A stretch of 64,000 nucleotides of DNA from Phymatolithon calcareum (Eukaryota > Rhodophyta > Florideophyceae > Hapalidiales): positions 1,240,001-1,304,000 of the forward strand of contig OZ345383.1 of NCBI GenBank assembly GCA_977006965.1. Direction: 5' to 3'. Both the position numbers and the translations under genes were made by a program. Below the pieces are notes generated by a model that did not search any database, had not been told where the DNA came from, and worked only from the letters and a program-made list of their open reading frames with translations. Below, piece by piece: positions 43,794 to 56,326 of the stretch. Numbering within the stretch: the stretch's first letter is position 1; every line of letters starts with the position of its first letter.

Positions 43794-45105
43794 CTATTGG
43801 TCTCCATTTGGGGATACAAACACGCCGATGGGCGTGCTTTCCGATCCGCTGATAGGTGCTCCGCTTTCTGCCGTCGTGTCTCTTGCCTTCTTTCTTTTTT
43901 CCACCTTGTTCGCTATCCGGACCGATCGGGTCGGTTCCGTCTTACTCTCTGGCTCATTCGTCACAAGACAGCACAGAACTGCTATACCGTGGGCCATCTC
44001 GCCTTCAAAATCTCTTTGACACAGTGCGCTTTCTGTGGTCATTCGTGGCATTGACAGAATCTTGACCGAACGACCAACGGTACTGCGCAGATTTCGTGTC
44101 GCCTTTTTCACATGGTTGCACTCTCAATGAAATCCATCGGAGGTATTCGGCGAACTGCATCTCTGTTTTTGAAGAAGAAGGGCTGGGAGATACTTCTTCG
44201 GCCTGGTAGACTTCCAGGAAGCGCTGTCAGTGCCGAACGCAACCCCTACCATTGGGACGAGTATTTCGAAAGACTTATTCAGCTCTATTACTGTAGCCTC
44301 CTTCCGTCCCTTTCTTCTCAGCTTAGAGGACATTCAGGCAGCACGTTTTCGCAGGTGAACTTGGAGAAACACCGTCACCACGCAATCGTTCTTTTATGAA
44401 GTCCAATACCGCCATATTCCGATAAAAAGTCTCCGATTAAAGTGCGAAGTTTCCAGAACTGATATGAACCTCGGCCGTCAAATGGAAACAGAGATTTCCT
44501 CTTGCACCATGGCACCTCATGAGGGCCAATATTCGGCTCGCGGTTCGGCGTGATGATATCAAGTTCCCAGTGCAATGCTTGGTCCCAACTCCCGAGGGCT
44601 CTGCAAGACGTAGGGGAGAGAGCCCGGAAGAGGGCATTTAGAGTTTCTGAAGATTTTATCGAAGCTTTTGTGCCCTTCTGAGGAGCGCGTGATCCTGGCT
44701 GCGATGAAGATTGGCGAAGATGAGAACTGTAAGCAGGCATGGGAGGTACCGCGCTTCGCCGATGTTGGCGCAGTTCAAGCTGCCGAGCGTCTCAAATGTC
44801 ATCGTCAGCGCTCCCTGCCTTGACGTTGACAGTACTGACTGTCTTAATTTTAGTCTCTTAAATGGATGACGAATCAGGAGCCATTCCACGCGAAGTAACA
44901 TGCTTGCGCGACCATTGACTTTTCCACGAGTACCTTCTGAACCATACCGCTCGCCTTTTTTGACTTCAAAAATGCTCTGTATAGTCTTGAGCACTCTGAA
45001 AGACTCGTCACCGATGCTTTCTTGGATTGTACTGATGTACAGACCGCATGCGGCCGGTCTTTTTCGCGTGGAATGGCAGGTCTGGTACTTCTGAGTGACG
45101 AACAT
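43794..45105 (-). pseudogene. Unrecognised broken coding-like tract
   Basis: An ATG ORF at 45105-44656 (149 codons) is followed in a second frame by 44740-44375 (HWELDIITPNREPN, GRGSYQFWKLRTLIGDF) and in further frames down to 43794. The composition looks like protein, but I recognise no domain. It lies between the two copia elements. It may be a decayed gene or a fragment of another mobile element; a chance origin of the individual ORFs cannot be excluded. Confidence 0.3.
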
Positions 45106-46021
45106 ATTTTCTTTGCTAGCGCTGAACGAAGCGACTTTAAGGTAGTAGAGTAGATACTCCTCGCACAGAAGATAAGCCCTTTTTTTACGAATATGGCGTG
45201 GACGATCTGTTTTGAATTTGCTTTATGGATTTTTTTCGAGCTTTTAAATCGCCCCTCAATTGATGGGGTCCGTCAAATAGGCAAAAGCGAAATCAGTCGT
45301 GGTCTACTTCTAGTGTAAGCCAATGAACATCGCTTGATGTCACTAAAACACCCCAAACAGTTTGTTTAGGTCCATAACTTGCGCCTTGGGTGCAAATTTC
45401 CCCCGTGCGAGCCGTAAGTCTTCTTTACAGTAAGTAACTAGCTTAACATCTGTGCGGTTTCGTCTGTAGCATAATGTTTGACGTTGAATGTTCTTGTTAC
45501 TTCCGACGTGCCGAGATTGGAATCAGCGACGGTCGAAGATTTTATTTGTACAATTTCTGAGGGCCGATTCTGTGGGAGATGTGCTCAATGATCTTACATG
45601 TTGCGTGCCGGTCACTGCGAATTTACCGGTCTGCCCTTTGCGTGTTTCTCTGTCGGTGAGAATCGACCACAACTAGCCGCGATAATAAGCAATGAATTTG
45701 GCTTCAAGTGTAGATGTGGGTACATACCAAGCGTTCGCCAAGCAAGGAGAAAGGGCGACACTTAACGGGAGAGAGCCATAATTACTTAGCAAATATCATG
45801 GCTGGCTATGATAAGCCCAGAAACCCATAATTGCATGTAACTAGTGATCGTTTATTGGGTGACGTTCTCGAATACGCTATGGAAGGTGTACAGTACACGA
45901 GTACATTAAATTCACTAATTTTGCTGATAAATCAATTCCATAATAATTTTGTCTGCAGAAACGAATACGGGTTTTATATTTATTTTTTTATTCATTGAAT
46001 TTTTGCTTTCCTCCCCTCCTT
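45106..46021. other. Stretch without a recognised gene
   Basis: AT-rich, with T and A runs; nothing supported. A GCCCCTCAATTGATGGGG word at about 45252-45269 resembles palindromes near 55.3 and 56.9 kb. Confidence 0.4.
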
Positions 46022-46026
46022 ACTTT

Positions 46027-46360
46027 TGTGGAATAGTTCATTCAATCCACGAATGAATGACATGAAAGGAATCCAGAGTTTCGCGCTATGTTGGGTGCCT
46101 ACACAACATTTTGGTTACCAACATTATTGCATGGTCGCAGACCCGGATCTACTAGAATGATATTCCAAACTAGGTTCCTACGATTTCGTGGTAGAATACT
46201 TCAGCAATTTGGCTATAAAAGCCGTTCTCTGTACCGAGTATCGGGAGAGGAAGGCAAGGACAACAACAGGGAATAAAGACACGCTCAGAAGTGGCAAGCA
46301 AGCCATATCTTGGGCGTCTTTCCCTTTGTCCGAGAACTTATCGTCCCCGCCGAGACGACA
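46027..46360 (+). repeat. Copia B 5' LTR (334 bp)
   Basis: TGTGGAATAG...GAGACGACA. It contains TATAAAA at 46214-46220, a likely core promoter for the element. Confidence 0.93.
46214..46220 (+). promoter_or_regulatory. TATA box in copia B 5' LTR
   Basis: GGCTATAAAAGCC lies about 140 bp before the LTR end and about 260 bp before the gag ATG. The same word is at 51921-51927 in the 3' LTR. Promoter function is inferred. Confidence 0.5.
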
Positions 46361-46471
46361 TTTATAAATTAGTCAAGACGTAGACACGCAGATCGCAAAA
46401 GAGGAGAGAAAAACGAGAAGAGAAGAAAGAATTCTTCAATTGAGATTTCTGCAGCTAATGCAAAAAACAAG

Positions 46472-48877
46472 ATGCAAGAAGGAAATCACATTCATCCTCG
46501 CGATGGAGACCCGTCGAGTGCTGTATACAGTATACCTCTGTGGATGAACAACGACACTAGTGGAAACGATTTTGACGTTCAAGTTCGGGATATTATGCAA
46601 CGCTTTTTGAAAACCCGCCAAGGCGGTATTGTCGTTAAGCACGCACGTGTAATGCTAACTACCGAGATGCTGTCGAATTGTTCAACTACATACGCCTTCG
46701 CCCTCATAGAGCTTCTTGAGACAAATGGTGCTGATCTTCCTCCAATGGACCAGATCGAGGAGGAAGAGGGAATTAATCAGTATTTGATCAAGTTTTTGTT
46801 TCCTGCTACATTTGCAACCTGGAATGGAGATAAATTCAGCTCCCCTCACGGTCCTCAAGCTGAGGAGAACACACAAGAAAATATTGGCACTCCAGGAGAT
46901 CACTCTCCTGAAAGAAGTGTTGTCATGCAAACTCATTAACCTCAAGTTGCTGCAGGTCCTGATATTGGATCTAATTTTCTTGCACAGATTCAAAGAGGCT
47001 CTACAACGGCTTCTGTCGAGAGAAGTCGCAGAAACTACGTTGCAGCTGAGCAAGAGCGTCGAAGCATGGTTCCTACGTACCGAACTATGCCTGATGTGTC
47101 GGAATCTGTTGCCCCTTCTGTGGGACACAATGTGCAAACACGCTTAACAGAAGCTAACACGATCCAACAGACCTCTAATGTTGCACCTCCTCAGACAACA
47201 CACCCGGTGGCGAACAATCAACCTCCCCCTTCGCTAGCATCTCGATATTTTTCATCATCTCTGCAGAGAATACCAGCATTGTCACAAACACGGAGATCAC
47301 CAACTGCCCGGTCTCAAGTGTCGTCTTTACTCAAGGTCTATGGTCATCCTTCACAGCAGTTCACAGGAAAGGATAAGGCGAGAGAAAACCTGGTGAGCTT
47401 TCATCGGCAATTTGTCCTAAATTGCCGAATGCTGGAAATATCGGAAACGGAAGCTCTAAACAATTTGCATGTTCTTTTTGCACCAGACATCCCTGCAAGC
47501 AGTTTTTACCATCTCAACGTGAGTGGGAATGCACAAACACTTTCGGATGCGTTTGCTTTACTTTATGGCAGATTCATGTCAGACGAGCGACGTGACCGCC
47601 TAGTCGACGAGTGGAACAACCTGAAGTTTAAAAAGTTCTTAACTGAGGGAGTATCACGGCACGATGCTCTAAGCGAATTGGTACAGACTGCGACGTCTCT
47701 GCAAATGCAACTTGGTCAGGAGTACCAATAAGATGCACTGCTTCGTGACACGATTCTGAAAGCTGTGCCAGACGAACCATTCTACAAATTCCTGGCCATG
47801 TCACACAACAGAACACCACTGGCAGCTCAAGAAGCATGTGCACGCGCCATTTCCATCTATGAACTTGAAAAGGAATATAACAAGGCAAACAAGAAACAAT
47901 CGACGGCAGACGGCGCATTTCCCAGACCTGGTATTCAAAACCGTCCAACAGCATATGACTCTTTGTACACAAATAAACGGTCCTCTGGGTTGAAAACATC
48001 AAGTACGCGCGAAGGCATGGCATCGCGAAGGTATGCAAATACAACCGGAAACGCCGGCAACGAGACGAAGAGGAAGCTATCTGCACTACCACCCATTCTA
48101 CCGTACATGTCTACCCAAAGTGCATCGGCTATTCCACGGAAAGTCGCTTTTCGGAAGCGATTGAACCCCATTGTGAAGGGAATACGTCTTTTATGTCGCA
48201 GATGCGGTTCTCCTGAACATTTCATACGGGACTGCGACAAGAATGACCCAGTATCCCTGACGTTCTTTGTATACACAATACTACAGACCTCTGAAAATAC
48301 TGACGCAATGTCAGTCGATGATATTCTGGACCAGATACAAGGTTTGTCTGATGAACAATGGACAGAGATAAATATCCAATTCACTGTGCAGTACTGCTCT
48401 CAAGAGCAGACTCAAGAAAGTATTGAAGTTTTCTTCTCTGCTTTGAAGTATACCTCAAAAGCACATTCTCTGTCAAGGTCTCACAGCTCGAACCCCAAAA
48501 TTTTGTGCGATGAACCGGAAACATACGCCTGTCGATTTAACACGAATTGCGTTGAGGAAATATTCTACGCCGATCCGGAGAACCGTCACGACCCCAAATT
48601 CGATGGAATCTGTATGGACCATGGCGCTTCAAAAACCGTGGCTGGATTTGAGCAGTATTTGCGCTACTGCAAAGCAGCGCACAAAGAACCAGAGCTTGCA
48701 AGAAGCGATCGTTCATTCCGTTTTGGTCGAGACCATCAGGCCAGCAAAGGCGTTGCCCACATTCGTATGCCCATCGACGCGGAAGGAAACTACCTTGAGT
48801 TTCCCACAGACGTTGTTTACAGCGATGTCCCAGTTCTGTTTGGACTGGATATGATGAAGAAATGTGTTGGTATGTAA
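46472..48877 (+). pseudogene. Copia B gag and protease, two premature stops
   Basis: Single frame from the ATG at 46472, interrupted by TAA at 46937 and 47729 but otherwise open to 48877. It shows gag core sequence (SLLKVYGHPSQQFTGKDKA, NNLHVLFAPDIPAS) and a perfect C-x2-C-x4-H-x4-C knuckle (CRRCGSPEHFIRDC, about 48197). The aspartic protease follows with MDHGASKTVAG as active site and VLFGLDMMKK as the flap-end motif. The DHGA active-site variant replaces the usual DSGA or DTGA. A one-base shift at about 48865 moves pol to another frame. Confidence 0.88.
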
Positions 48878-51207
48878 ACGAGGTAACTAACGAATTCATC
48901 AACAACTTCGGCACAACCCAACGGGTTCCTCTGACGTTCAAAAAAGGGCACCTGTATCTCGAGTGGCATCACTACGTGACATTCTTTACCGAACCGGAAC
49001 TCGAAAAACTCCATCGAAGGTTCGCACATCCCAGTTCTAAGAAGCTTACAAGCTTACTGGAGCGTGCAAAACCATTAGAGGTCGATTCAAACACTCTGAA
49101 GATACTTGAAGAAATTGTGAAATCGTGCAAGTCATGCCAAAAGTACGCACCAAAACCATTTGTCTTCCAGGTATCCATGCCAGACGACGTTACATTCAAC
49201 CATGAAATACAGATGGATCTCATGACCATCAATGGCAAGCATGTACTACACGTTGTTGATCGCGGTACACACTTCTCTCCAGCCCGATTTTTGAAATCGG
49301 ACAGCACCAACGAAGTATGGAAGACCCTTTTGGAATGCTGGATATGCCTGTTTACCGGTTTTCCAAACGTTATCGGAACCGACCAAGGATCTAATTTTGT
49401 CTCACACGATTTCATCCAACTATGCAACGAACTCGGTATAATTGTGAAGGCAACACCTGTTGAATCACACAACCCTCTTTCTCTTGCAGAGAGGTATCAC
49501 GCACCCCTCCGCAAGACATACCAAAAACTGAGTGATGATCATCGAACTTTGGATGACGACCTCAAACTTGCACTAGCAGTGCAAAGTTTAAACAACTGTG
49601 CAGGTCTAGATGGTTTAGTTCCAACCTTGCTGGTCTTTGGTATGATTCCAAAGTTACCTTTGGGAAACATGAACCAAATGCCCCCTTCACAGATTGAACG
49701 ATTTAAGGCTATGGAATGTGCACGCAAGGAGATGGAATCATGTATTGCGAAACAACGCTTGAGGATTGCACAAAAGAGTAGGACGAAAGACGCAAATCCA
49801 AGTGACCTGGAACGCGGAGAGAAAGTCTTAGTCTATCGCGAGAAAGAAAAATCTTGGATGGGACCATACACTCTTGCCGCATACGATGGGTACAAGACGG
49901 CACATGTTGAAATCAACGGGAAACTTCGTCCATTTTCCTTTGTGTCTGTGAAGCGTTACATCGACAATGATGCCGAACATCTACCGGACATCATAAAAGA
50001 TCTCAATGCTGAGATTTCAAACACGGGGGATGCCAACCTTGAGAAGTTCCGGTCTGATGCACTTTCTCGGAACCCTTTTTCTATTCCAGGACAAACTACA
50101 TGGGATCCAACACCTATATCCGGACACGAGATTATGTTTACAAGGGAAGTGAGGACACGTCGAGGTGACAATACGTTTGAAACGTCGAAGGATTCCGAAG
50201 TGCGCGGACTTTATGACCGTGACACATTCGAAGTTGTGCCTTTGTCGACAGTACCGAAAGGTGCTACTATACTGAACTCACGTTTCGTGAACACTTTCGA
50301 GGTTGCATCTGATGGTTCCTCATTCCCGAAATCACGTTGGGTTATACTCGGTCATCGCGACCCAAACAAGAACATCATTGTGAGCGAGGCACCTACCGTA
50401 AAGAAAAGCTCCTTCCGAACAGTTATTGCACTCGCTGCTACCGATGGGAGAGACGTTTGTTCACGTGACGTCAAGCAAGCTTACGTACAGTCCGAAGAGC
50501 AGCTGGCCCACGAACTGTATATCCGACCACCAAAGAGCTACGATTTGTTCAGGAAGCTGGGCTTTCGGGAAGACTCAATCATTCGTGCGAAGAAGCCACT
50601 ATATGGACTCCCAGAAGCGCCAAACTATTGGTGGCAAACGTACAGCAACTATCACCGTGTACAGTTGGGCATGAAACACACTGCACTAGATCCCTGCTTC
50701 TTTTACAAAAGAAATGAGGGTAAAGTGGATGGCCTCATCGTGACACAAGTCGATGACACGTTGATCACCGGGACTGAGAGTTTCTGCGAATTGGAAGAAA
50801 AAAGTTCGAAGCGGTTTGATGTGAAGCCAAAAGATACTGCTTATCCCCTGCGGTTTTCTGGGATGGACATCACCCACCATGGGAATAACTTCAACATTCA
50901 TCAGGACGAATACATTGAATCCATGGAGAGGATATACCCTAAACTCTTCACTTGGGACCAGTTCTCAAAAGTGCGAGGACAGACGGCTTATGTTGGCACA
51001 TGCACACGCCCAGATGTTTTGTACTACTCAGCCAAGACATCTCAGGTCAAAACCGGGAACGCAACCACAGAAGATTCAAAACTATTGAATCATGGCTTCG
51101 AACAGGCACAAAGTCTAAAGAATGGCATGGTGGTCAAACAACTTGACCCGGAAACTACGTACATTCGGGGATATGCGGACGCATCCTTTGCATCAAATTA
51201 CGACTAG
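48862..51207 (+). pseudogene. Copia B integrase and reverse transcriptase
   Basis: 781 open codons after the frameshift. The integrase zinc finger (LHRRFAHPSS and CKSCQK) and an intact catalytic triad (QMDLMTI, GTDQGSNF, AERYH) are present. RT has SRDVKQAYVQS, KKPLYGLPEAP and the catalytic QVDD (VTQVDDTLI). The first RNase H residues (YADASFASNYD) end at TAG TAA, after which the frame changes. The first codon listed is not a true start; this part would be made as gag-pol polyprotein. Catalytic residues all look competent, so only a few lesions silence the element. Confidence 0.9.
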
Positions 51208-51230
51208 TAATCTCAACTGGGCATGATCAT

Positions 51231-51668
51231 TTGTTATGTGACGCGCAGGACAACGCTGTAATTATACAGTATGCATCATGGAAGTCCAAGCGTATCACGA
51301 GGTCTATACTTGCGGCTGAAGTATTTGCATTTGCAGATTGCTATGACTATTGTGCTGCGTACAGACATGACCTGGAAAATATATTGGGGCGCCCAATTGA
51401 CGTCATGCTGTTTACGGACTCAAAGTGTTTATTCGACACTATCACGAAGCTTTCATCGGTAACTGAGAAACGGCTTCAGATCGATATCAACGCGCTAAGG
51501 GAAGCATATGCATCAGGAGAGCTAACAAACATTGGACACGTTCTCACGAAGTATATGTTGGCTGATGCTTTAACCAAGAAATTGAAACCGACACAGCTTG
51601 TCGAAGTAATGACCACAGGTACTTTGAAGCACCCTGTGAACCAGTGGATAATTCACTCCACAAAGTAA
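51231..51668 (+). pseudogene. Copia B RNase H C-terminal part
   Basis: Third frame of pol: SWKSKRITRSILAAEVFAFA, VMLFTDSKCLFDTI, ADALTKKLKPTQLVEV, ending VNQWIIHSTK at 51668. A frameshift separates it from 51207. A purine-rich run at about 51715-51733 precedes the 3' LTR. Confidence 0.88.
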
Positions 51669-51733
51669 GTGTTTGATTACCTTTCTGTTTGACGCAAATT
51701 TCAGAATTAGCGCCAAAAAAAGTTTGGGGCGAG

Positions 51734-52067
51734 TGTGGAATAGTTCATTCAATCCACGAATGAATGACATGAAAGGAATCCAGAGTTTCGCGCTATGTTG
51801 GGTGCCTACACAACATTTTGGTTACCAACATTATTGCATGGTCGCAGACCCGGATCTACTAGAATGATATTCCAAACTAGGTTCCTACGATTTCGTGGTA
51901 GAATAATTCAGCAAGTTGGCTATAAAAGCCGTTCTCTGTACCGAGTATCGGGAGAGGAAGGCAAGGACAACAACAGGGAATAAAGACACGCTCAGAAGTG
52001 GCAAGCAAGCCATATCTTGGGCGTCTTTCCCTTTGTCCGAGAACTTATCGTCCCCGCCGAGACGACA
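51734..52067 (+). repeat. Copia B 3' LTR (334 bp)
   Basis: Identical to the 5' LTR except for two substitutions around 51908-51918, followed by acttt. Confidence 0.93.
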
Positions 52068-52250
52068 ACTTTACCCTGGTGTAAGGTATTGTTGATAAAT
52101 CATCGCCACGCGGGATAGACTGATTGGACACAACAATTTAGCTCGAAATTGTTTTGCAACTTAATGGTTCAGAACATTTGAACGTCCTCCCATATGACAT
52201 GTCGTCCTCCACGGCGTGTCCAGTAGGCAACAATAGGGAGAGAGTAGAAT

Positions 52251-53238
52251 GTGGACATCCTACTCTCTCCCTTGTATTCGCGACCAGCTATAGAGCAATC
52301 CAACCTTGTAGACCAGATAACCAAGAGAAGCGCAATGTCGACGAGTTTAGTGCGTCTTGCAAAATCATCGTTCGTGTATTGTTCCCTCATCATTCTGAAA
52401 CGAGCGGTAGGCCTATCTGCCATTGTCCAGAATAGGCATTTCAGGGCCCTTTTTGGCGTCACACCTCAGTTTTGTGCCATTGCATGAAATGAAATGGAAA
52501 CTCAATGCCGGCTAAATCCAGTCCTCGCCATTTGCTCTGGGCCCTCTTGTTTTAAAGTCATATTCATCTTAGCACCACAGTACTGCTTTGATGGAAGCTG
52601 ATGAGAAGACATTCAGGAAGTGGTGCTTGATTTTTGTACATCTAATTGCTGATTTGAAAATAGTACGTACTTTCCATTTAAAATTACTTGCCTGGGTCTC
52701 TTCTTTAGGCAAAATATACTTTTACTGATTGAAAATGAAGATAAAAATAGGAGAACCGGCTTTCAAATGATCATAATATGCGTTGCAAGGTTTCCGTCGA
52801 CGGCACGGACTGTCGAAGTGGTACTCCCACAAGTTCAAGGGGCCTGGAGTTCGCTACGAAATTGGAATTTGTATCTCTACTGTCTTCATTGTTTCGGTGC
52901 ATGGAGCTTTTCACTGTGGCACTTACCCTGATTTAATAATCTTTCGCATGGGAATGAAAAAGAAACTTCTTCCAGGCGAGAATTTTATTGCAGATCGTGG
53001 TTACAATGATCAATGCTGTGAGAACACTTCTGGAGCAACTGACGACTTTCCCAATCGACTTCATGCGATCTCGAGGGCCCGACACGAAACTGTGAACAAA
53101 AGACGAAAACATTTTGGTGCTATAGGTCAGCGGTTCCGTCATGATGTGAAGCGTCATTCCGTCTGCTTTCACGCAGATTCTAATTTGACCCAGATTATGA
53201 TACAAGAAGAAAGCCCTCTGTTTCAAATTGACTGCTAA
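52251..53238 (+). pseudogene. DDE transposase relic (DDE_Tnp_4 / Harbinger-like)
   Basis: The N-terminal part (52251-52487) ends HFRALFGVTPQFCAIA, followed by pieces in another frame (EADEKTFRKWCLIFVHL at about 52590). VSVDGTDC at 52790 would hold the first catalytic Asp. After a frameshift come KWYSHKFKGPGVRYEIGI, YPDLIIFRMG, FIADRGYND and the C-terminal helix HFGAIGQRFRHD, ending at 53238. The order and motifs fit DDE_Tnp_4-type transposases (PIF/Harbinger and relatives); the superfamily is tentative. At least three frame changes make it dead. A 12 bp stem with a 12 base loop sits at 52235-52270. Confidence 0.65.
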
Positions 53239-53301
53239 ATAAGTATATAAATATTGACTCAAATCCTAAAGACATTAGCATTACTTCATAACAAATATGC
53301 G

Positions 53302-55385
53302 CCTCAACTTTCGTTATTTCCCGCATCCCCCTGCAAGTGGACCATGACGGTACCCAACGCAGGGAGGACTTCAGTGTACTCAATATTGCTCTGGTACAGC
53401 AGCCTGAAGTTAATAACGACGAGCGTTGTTTGCCATTCTAATGTTATAGTTTTGCACCCGGCAAAAGAACGCAGCGCAGAGGATTGCAATTTGCTTGGAT
53501 AACGGCAGACCAGAACTTAAGGACCTACTTCCCAATCTTTGAAGCGCTCTCACTGGCCGAAACAATGCTCATAAACTGGATGAAAATTTTAATTATGTCG
53601 TTTGCACCGACGGGATGTAACCAGTTTCAAGAAAATGTGTAGAAACAAGTGAAATATTTTCAAATATGAAGTCAGCAAAAGTATCCAATATTCGGCTCTA
53701 ATCAATCATTACAGAAAAATGCATACTGTGTTTCCTTCGAACAGTTTCAGCTTCTCGTCGGGGCGCAACGTGAATTTTAGTATATTTTTCGCCTGTTCCT
53801 TTGCCGATTTTAAAAAACTTTCGGTCTCGCGGCGCGAACTTGTTTGCCACCTAGACGTTCTATTTTACCAAATTTGCAGTATTTCTGCGGTAGTCTACAA
53901 CCATTCGAAACTTTTGACCGAGGCAATAAGATATTCATCACGTCCTTTTCGAGATAATTGTCAATCTTTGTAGGCGATTCTTTTTCCAGATCAGAATTAC
54001 GAAAAGTGCTCTACACTCCTTATTTCATCCCCTTTCTTTGATTTTTTTTGATTTTTGGATAACCTACGTTCTTGGCTTTCTATAATAGTTTTCGAAATGC
54101 GAAGAACGGATCAGGAAGTGGTCTTAAACTGCGCGTTTAAGGAGCTGTCCTGATTTTCGAAGGAAACATCTGCTGAGAATTTCTAGAAAAAGTTTCCACG
54201 GCGCGAGGACTTTTTTTGCTTAGCCAGATATGTACTGCCATAACATAATGTGTCCAATGAGCTTCTCGGATTGCCCAGCTGATAAAAAATAAAAGTGAAA
54301 ATCTAAGATGAGGATGTAGGTCCTTAACGGGAATTCTGTGGCAGGCGCAATATTAAGATAAATATCAGATTTTCAAAAATCATTGATTCTGGCGTTCAGA
54401 CGAAGGATTTTCTCAGCGACGCGGACATTCACGGCCTTCGCATCGGCAATTCTTGGGAAACCCACGCTCCGCGAAATCCAGATAAGGAAGAAAGACAGGC
54501 GAACACAGTAATACGAAAATGGGAACCGTCAGCCACATGAACACGTTTCTATACTAAGGCAAAGTCACCGTAATCCCATTTTTCTCCGATTTTTCTTAAG
54601 CTTAATGGAGAACTACAACAATGAGTAGAATACATTCAAGCTGATACGAAGTCGTGAACATGTTTCTATATACTAGCTTTATAGTGATGGAGTCGAACCG
54701 AGAATCGTGCAATAGAGGCCGGAAACGCAGCAATGAGTTTTTTTAGTCATAATCATAAGTTATCATTTTTTACGCCCTTGCCACAAACTGGCCAATATTT
54801 ACCAGTGAGCGTCAGTCTGACGCGTGCTTTGCTGGGAACCAAGCTTTGCTTTTTCCAGTCATTCTGTCAAGTCGTTGGATGGCTCAAACGTTCGATTTGT
54901 TATGTATTCTTCATAATACCTGCCAATAATAAATCGTGATTCACGACGAGTGAGGTTGACGTGTGGACGAGTTGCGGAGTGCAGACCATATTGAATACCT
55001 AGCAATATCGGTGACACTACAATACACACTAGATAGAAAAATATTTACTGCAGGGAATTAAATTGATTACATGGAGTTCTCACTCTGGGCCGTAGGCCCA
55101 TTCCAACAGTACACAGAAGAAGTAAAGACCAGCATGAACAGGGAGGTGATATTCTCGCAACTTATTGCCATGTGTTTACAAATACAAGCCACACTGAGCG
55201 GCTTCTGCCAATATCGACTTCTTGGTGAAACGAGAGTACCCCAAAACTGTTGCGGGAGTACGATGCATGGTTATGATTTTATAGTAATTCCTACTGTCAA
55301 GTTTACTGATGCCCCTCAATTGAGGGAAACGGATGCGAAAATGCCTTTCCTGACCGGGGGATGCGGGAAATATCGAAAATTGAGG
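53302..55385. mobile_element. Possible TIR element without visible transposase
   Basis: A 30 bp word at 53302-53331 (CCTCAACTTTCGTTATTTCC onward, ending CATCCCCC) recurs as its reverse complement at 55356-55385 with two mismatches, facing inward like terminal repeats 2.08 kb apart. No clear TSD and no coding sequence lie between. A shorter relative occurs at about 56284. It may be a non-autonomous DNA transposon or just a dispersed repeat in two orientations. Confidence 0.35.
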
Positions 55386-55594
55386 TAATTTTGCTTTTAC
55401 TACTTTTTGAGGGAGCTGATAATTTTTATCGACCTGCGCAATAAGCAGATAGATTTTGTGGATCATGAATATCTATCGCCGAGAGCGTGAACTGCTGGAC
55501 CATACGTATGGAATATTATTGCTGGGACGTGAACAATGTACTCATGTACAAAACCATGGTATGATACGAAAAGTTACGGATCCGGATTTGCCAA

Positions 55595-56047
55595 GCGAAA
55601 GTTCGCGAAAGTTTCGCCAAGAACACGTGTCACGAATTTGCCAGAATCGAAACTTTCGCCGAGCGCCTGACTTTCATTGGCTATATTCTGCTCAAGACTT
55701 GAGCAACACTCAATTATTTAGCTAGCGAAACTTTGTAGTACTCAATGAGATCTGGCGATCCATGTGAAAAAATCTGAAAATGCCTCTCATTTTCCATGCG
55801 AAACTTGCTCTGAGAAATCAAAACTTTCGCGTTTTTTGCGAAACTTTCGACTTTCGCTTGCAACTTTCGCCAGGACGCGGAGCACTTTCTACCCTTTTTT
55901 TGCCAAAACTTGGTAGTTCCAACATCAGAGAGCAAAGTTTCGCTAAGAACGATGGCATTGCAACGCTTCGTCTACAAACTTTCGCCTCGACAAAAACAAG
56001 AAAGCGAAAGTTTCGATGGCCTGTTTTGTCGACGCGAAAGTTTCGCT
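55595..56047. repeat. Cluster of GCGAAAGTTTCGC-type palindromes
   Basis: About a dozen full or partial copies of the 13-mer GCGAAASTTTCGC in roughly 450 bp. Examples: 55605-55617, 55647-55659, 55725-55735, 55799-55808, 55838-55850, 55861-55871, 55932-55943, 56004-56016 and 56033-56045. Spacing is irregular, so it is not a simple tandem array. Confidence 0.8.
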
Positions 56048-56326
56048 TGACAAATTTCCCGAGTAGCCGTTTCGTTCCGTAACGCACGTAATCACAAAAT
56101 GAAACAAGCCCTCACTGCACCGATATAGATTTGGGAAAAGCAATTGCAAAATACAATATTGTGTATCATATATAGCATCAATTTGAAAAGAAAAGCTCTG
56201 CTACGCTATTAGTCACATGTTTTCGTTGTTTACGCTGATTCGTTAATTCCCTGAACGTGGTCCATGTTCTTCGTAATATTGGAGTTTCGATATTTCCCGC
56301 ACCCTCCCGGGACAATATGATAAGCA

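Larger units (their letters stand above)
46022..52072 (+). mobile_element. Ty1/copia element B, young but disrupted
   Basis: 6,041 bp element (46027-52067) with 334 bp LTRs differing at only two positions and the TSD acttt (46022-46026 and 52068-52072). Gag, protease, integrase, RT and RNase H follow in copia order on the plus strand. No conventional TGG primer-binding site follows the 5' LTR (sequence TTTATAAATTAGTC), so a different primer, such as an internal tRNA fragment, may be used. The copy carries at least two gag stops and two frameshifts. Confidence 0.95.
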
